Notes under the pieces: model-generated
Told to the model about the DNA's origin: nothing
The model's input: only the letters and a program-made list of their open reading frames with translations
Databases searched by the model: none
Assembly: GCF_943192915.1 (NCBI RefSeq)
Contig: NZ_CALPCD010000005.1
Location: 62,001 to 126,000, forward strand
Direction of reading: 5' to 3'
Source of the DNA: Anaerotardibacter muris
Lineage (GTDB): Bacteria; Actinomycetota; Coriobacteriia; Coriobacteriales; Eggerthellaceae
DNA length: 64,000 nucleotides
Program-made: the position numbers and the translations under genes
Shown: one piece after another, positions 63,101 to 64,000 of the stretch
How positions within the stretch are numbered: the first letter of the stretch is position 1
Layout: every line of letters starts with the position of its first letter

Positions 63101-63701
63101 GGCAAAGCACCTGAAGCACCGTGAGCACGATAGCGAATCCGCCAGCTTCACTGGCGAAGAACACCATCTTGATGAGCAGCACGAGCGGAGCGACCACCAG
63201 CGAGATGGCTTCAGCGATACGGATGATGGGCAGATAACGACCAACGACACCCTGATATTCAGTCTGGACGCGAGAGCTGTCATAGTGCGTGACCAAGATG
63301 ATCTTGCGACGCTTGTTCGCGTTCGCGATGGAGGTGGGATTGTACTTCGCTACAACGTTTTGGCTCACGCCGTTGCGCAAGAAGCGAGAAAGGATGGGCT
63401 TGCCAAGAGCTTCGCACGCGAAGAGCACTGCGATGAGCAGACTGATGATGAAACAAGGAATGGAAAGAACGGGGAGGATGACTGCAAGGAGGGTACAGAG
63501 GAAGGCGACAGCGAAACAGATGAGACGAACCGTATTGCCGTTCGACGCACAGGACACGTCTTCGACCACGGTGGAAAAGCCGGCGCTCTTCTGAAGTTCG
63601 TCCGCGATGTAGAGGGCCGCTTGCTGTTCCTCTTCCGTGCCCGCGGGACGTGGTCCGATTTCTTGGGAAAGATGTGCGATATCGTCCATCATTTCAGCCA
63701 T
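60120..63701 (-). CDS. Giant M28-like membrane peptidase with long acidic insertion
   Basis: 1193 residues. The ends form one M28 aminopeptidase-like fold: VTHYDSSR near residue 138 and NEAANNDAAGVAVLLD near 226 before the insertion, LGAEEALNSGMRAF near 1060 and IVNLEGLGAG after it. Four hydrophobic helices lie at about 62-95 and 165-215. Between 240 and 1040 is a disordered region rich in Glu, Ala, Asp and Val. The last zinc histidine (H-T-x-x-D-T in relatives) reads A-S-L-S-D-T, so zinc binding may be incomplete. Start at MAEMMDD after GAGAGG; 33 upstream codons unused. Role unknown; perhaps a scaffold rather than an enzyme. Confidence 0.75.
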   Translation of the reverse strand: MAEMMDDIAHLSQEIGPRPAGTEEEQQAALYIADELQKSAGFSTVVEDVSCASNGNTVRLICFAVAFLCTLLAVILPVLSIPCFIISLLIAVLFACEALGKPILSRFLRNGVSQNVVAKYNPTSIANANKRRKIILVTHYDSSRVQTEYQGVVGRYLPIIRIAEAISLVVAPLVLLIKMVFFASEAGGFAIVLTVLQVLCLIVMALPLASVIKTRFSPYNEAANNDAAGVAVLLDVARTVGNGLVSAEEMAERAEQAGVEIHGEEAAREAGVMPEDVEVTYQVRPRDAQMTPEESLAAAKAAIAALTGKPVADKVPLSDISSRLVQHGEFFDTEEDVAAAAPHFEVEEENEARLYTPPRQDAASANAPSSAAPAAKSTESQASAAAGSEETEAPESFVRESVEALQPGLTGMDSSYQKQVPSWAKAAQEKAHANKPDLANASSVSRSRFADAPAAKMSDAARRRDNTPGTVFDRAGEASEATDEENVARETIQQPESELSKRLAALRSEIDSAADAAAPALKAEVAEEVVVDDQPVSAEPVFVEEEIQEDPVLIEDVEPHRQTTVEVIEQEEARTSARARSSRRSAQKNNIGGFFGRASSMVNSVSSKVANLKGNRGHEDDVYDEYDEYEDDVVLVEETFGDVEGHTVSMPPIDVMQIEDDHAIETVALDEAVAEETYEDQGAEQEIYEEEPVVAEAQFVEIEQPAAEPVSPIMGMEEMTSDLPQIQQETVTTEDDDQPDRHVIVLPDVIAPVANNMEGAKQRAPMAADPDRTQPQAPALLSNMLPQIGDDGAPVRVSTGVETVQSRTVVKPLGGLDLPDFNTNDFERIVPETVTSVQSTLTIPAIPPIEDATAAAGSAGSTGSFATVTNELVEESVSEADFVEDADDSVFEEGFTQTGAFAGPDYVEMPQSRVGRLFGRFGKKKKQQEEQSIREWVDVDSSYEARAVGKERGSWESFRNEDETDIFEMDFEETDDGRDWNGGAFSLQSLRNRVSGTPEDADVEVDEFAEIGVVQGRGSVKRSVPKDVKITEEINNEMRLLRDFRHPDIDTEVWFVALGAEEALNSGMRAFIDEHHDELKGAIIVNLEGLGAGQFSFIDEEGEYRPTKVSSRMKRLLRQASERSRVPFETSKLLSRNTAAHVAAQRGFQAMTLAGMDDNQTAYYASLSDTLENVEPATLEQNSRFVLELLKSV

Positions 63702-63898
63702 AAAATGCCCTCTCGTGCTTCTTCTCAAATTCCTTGATTCCCAAACCCTTCGCAACAGGCGAAGAGATACGTTCTTTGCGCAAAAAATACACGATTTCAA
63801 GTATACGCTATTTAGGTATGCAACCGACCCTCGAACTAGAATCTGTTCAATTTGAGTTTTGGGCGGTTTTACTGTGCATTCCCTCGCCTGAGCGAATG

Positions 63899-64000
63899 CT
63901 ATTTCTGGGTCTCGTTGCCCAGATATGAGCGCAGGAAGGAATCGTAGCCACCCACGTCACTACGGAGCTTCGTAAGCTGTTCATCGAGGCTCGCAGATTC
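63899..64000 (-). CDS. C-terminal end of an unidentified gene
   Basis: 33 residues in an open frame running off the right edge, ending RSYLGNETQK and a TAG. Composition is that of a coding region, with charged helix-like sequence (LDEQLTKLRSDVGGYDSFL). Too short to name. It lies about 200 bp upstream of the M28-like gene on the same strand. Confidence 0.55.
   Translation of the reverse strand, partial: ESASLDEQLTKLRSDVGGYDSFLRSYLGNETQK

Overview
The window looks like chromosome from an anaerobic actinobacterium of class Coriobacteriia, probably an Eggerthellaceae relative. This is inferred from gene content, not from a marker search. The signs are an HspR-type dnaK operon, an LAxTG surface protein, a TIGR04076 protein, a DUF5679 zinc ribbon, Hyp hydrogenase maturation genes and an acyl-CoA dehydrogenase/ETF operon, all at base composition a little above 50% GC. 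Most genes lie on the minus strand. Starts were chosen by Shine-Dalgarno spacing and often lie inside the longest open frame.

Layout. 0.2-6 kb: two TrkA-type K+ regulators, a secreted RlpA-like protein, a hemolysin III family protein and a ydbS-ydbT bacterial-PH membrane pair. 6-10 kb: hypF-hypC-hypD. 10-12.7 kb: pgi and an Mrp/NBP35 ATPase. 12.8-20.3 kb: a two-gene surface operon (a membrane-anchored MucBP-like protein and a 1774-residue LAKTG adhesin). 20.8-24.3 kb: a probable 37-residue small protein, tRNA-Phe and acd-etfB-etfA. 24.5-30.7 kb: purD, purA and a yhaO-yhaN nuclease/ATPase pair. 30.9-34.1 kb: rpsF-ssb-rpsR-rplI-dnaB. 34.5-38.6 kb: an unusual RHH/acidic-repeat/nucleotidyltransferase-like fusion, two small unknowns and a ferredoxin-nitroreductase. 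38.8-45.8 kb: dnaK-grpE-dnaJ-hspR-clpB. 46-49 kb: ferredoxin, a TusA-like protein without its cysteine, hypE, nikR and a small unknown. 49-53 kb: galE, an unknown, an HAD phosphatase and a GT4 glycosyltransferase. 53-57 kb: two divergent regulator/target pairs (TetR/flavodoxin, MarR/MATE) and tRNA-Gly. 57-64 kb: a SirTM/macrodomain ADP-ribosylation operon, TIGR04076, DUF5679, a very large M28-like membrane protein and the end of one more gene.

How the genes work together. hypFCD and hypE build the Fe(CN)2CO centre of a [NiFe] hydrogenase, with NikR sensing nickel in the same apparent operon as hypE. Acyl-CoA dehydrogenase passes electrons to EtfAB. DnaK/GrpE/DnaJ/ClpB are under HspR. The macrodomain and SirTM should form a reversible ADP-ribosylation switch.

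Most interesting signals: (1) a short acidic motif, F-x-x-S-D-A-V-x-E, repeated in the RHH fusion protein and present once each in the C-terminal tails of ribosomal protein L9 and an unknown neighbour; (2) a dispersed repeat family built on GGGGACGGGTTCA and TGTCCSGGACA at about twelve sites, mostly just after stop codons, with one copy inside ydbT and translated in frame; (3) five ACAGGTACCTGT-like palindromes between marR and the MATE gene; (4) a perfect 18-bp palindrome at the SirTM-macrodomain promoter; (5) an M28-like protein with a roughly 800-residue acidic insertion and no final zinc-ligand histidine.
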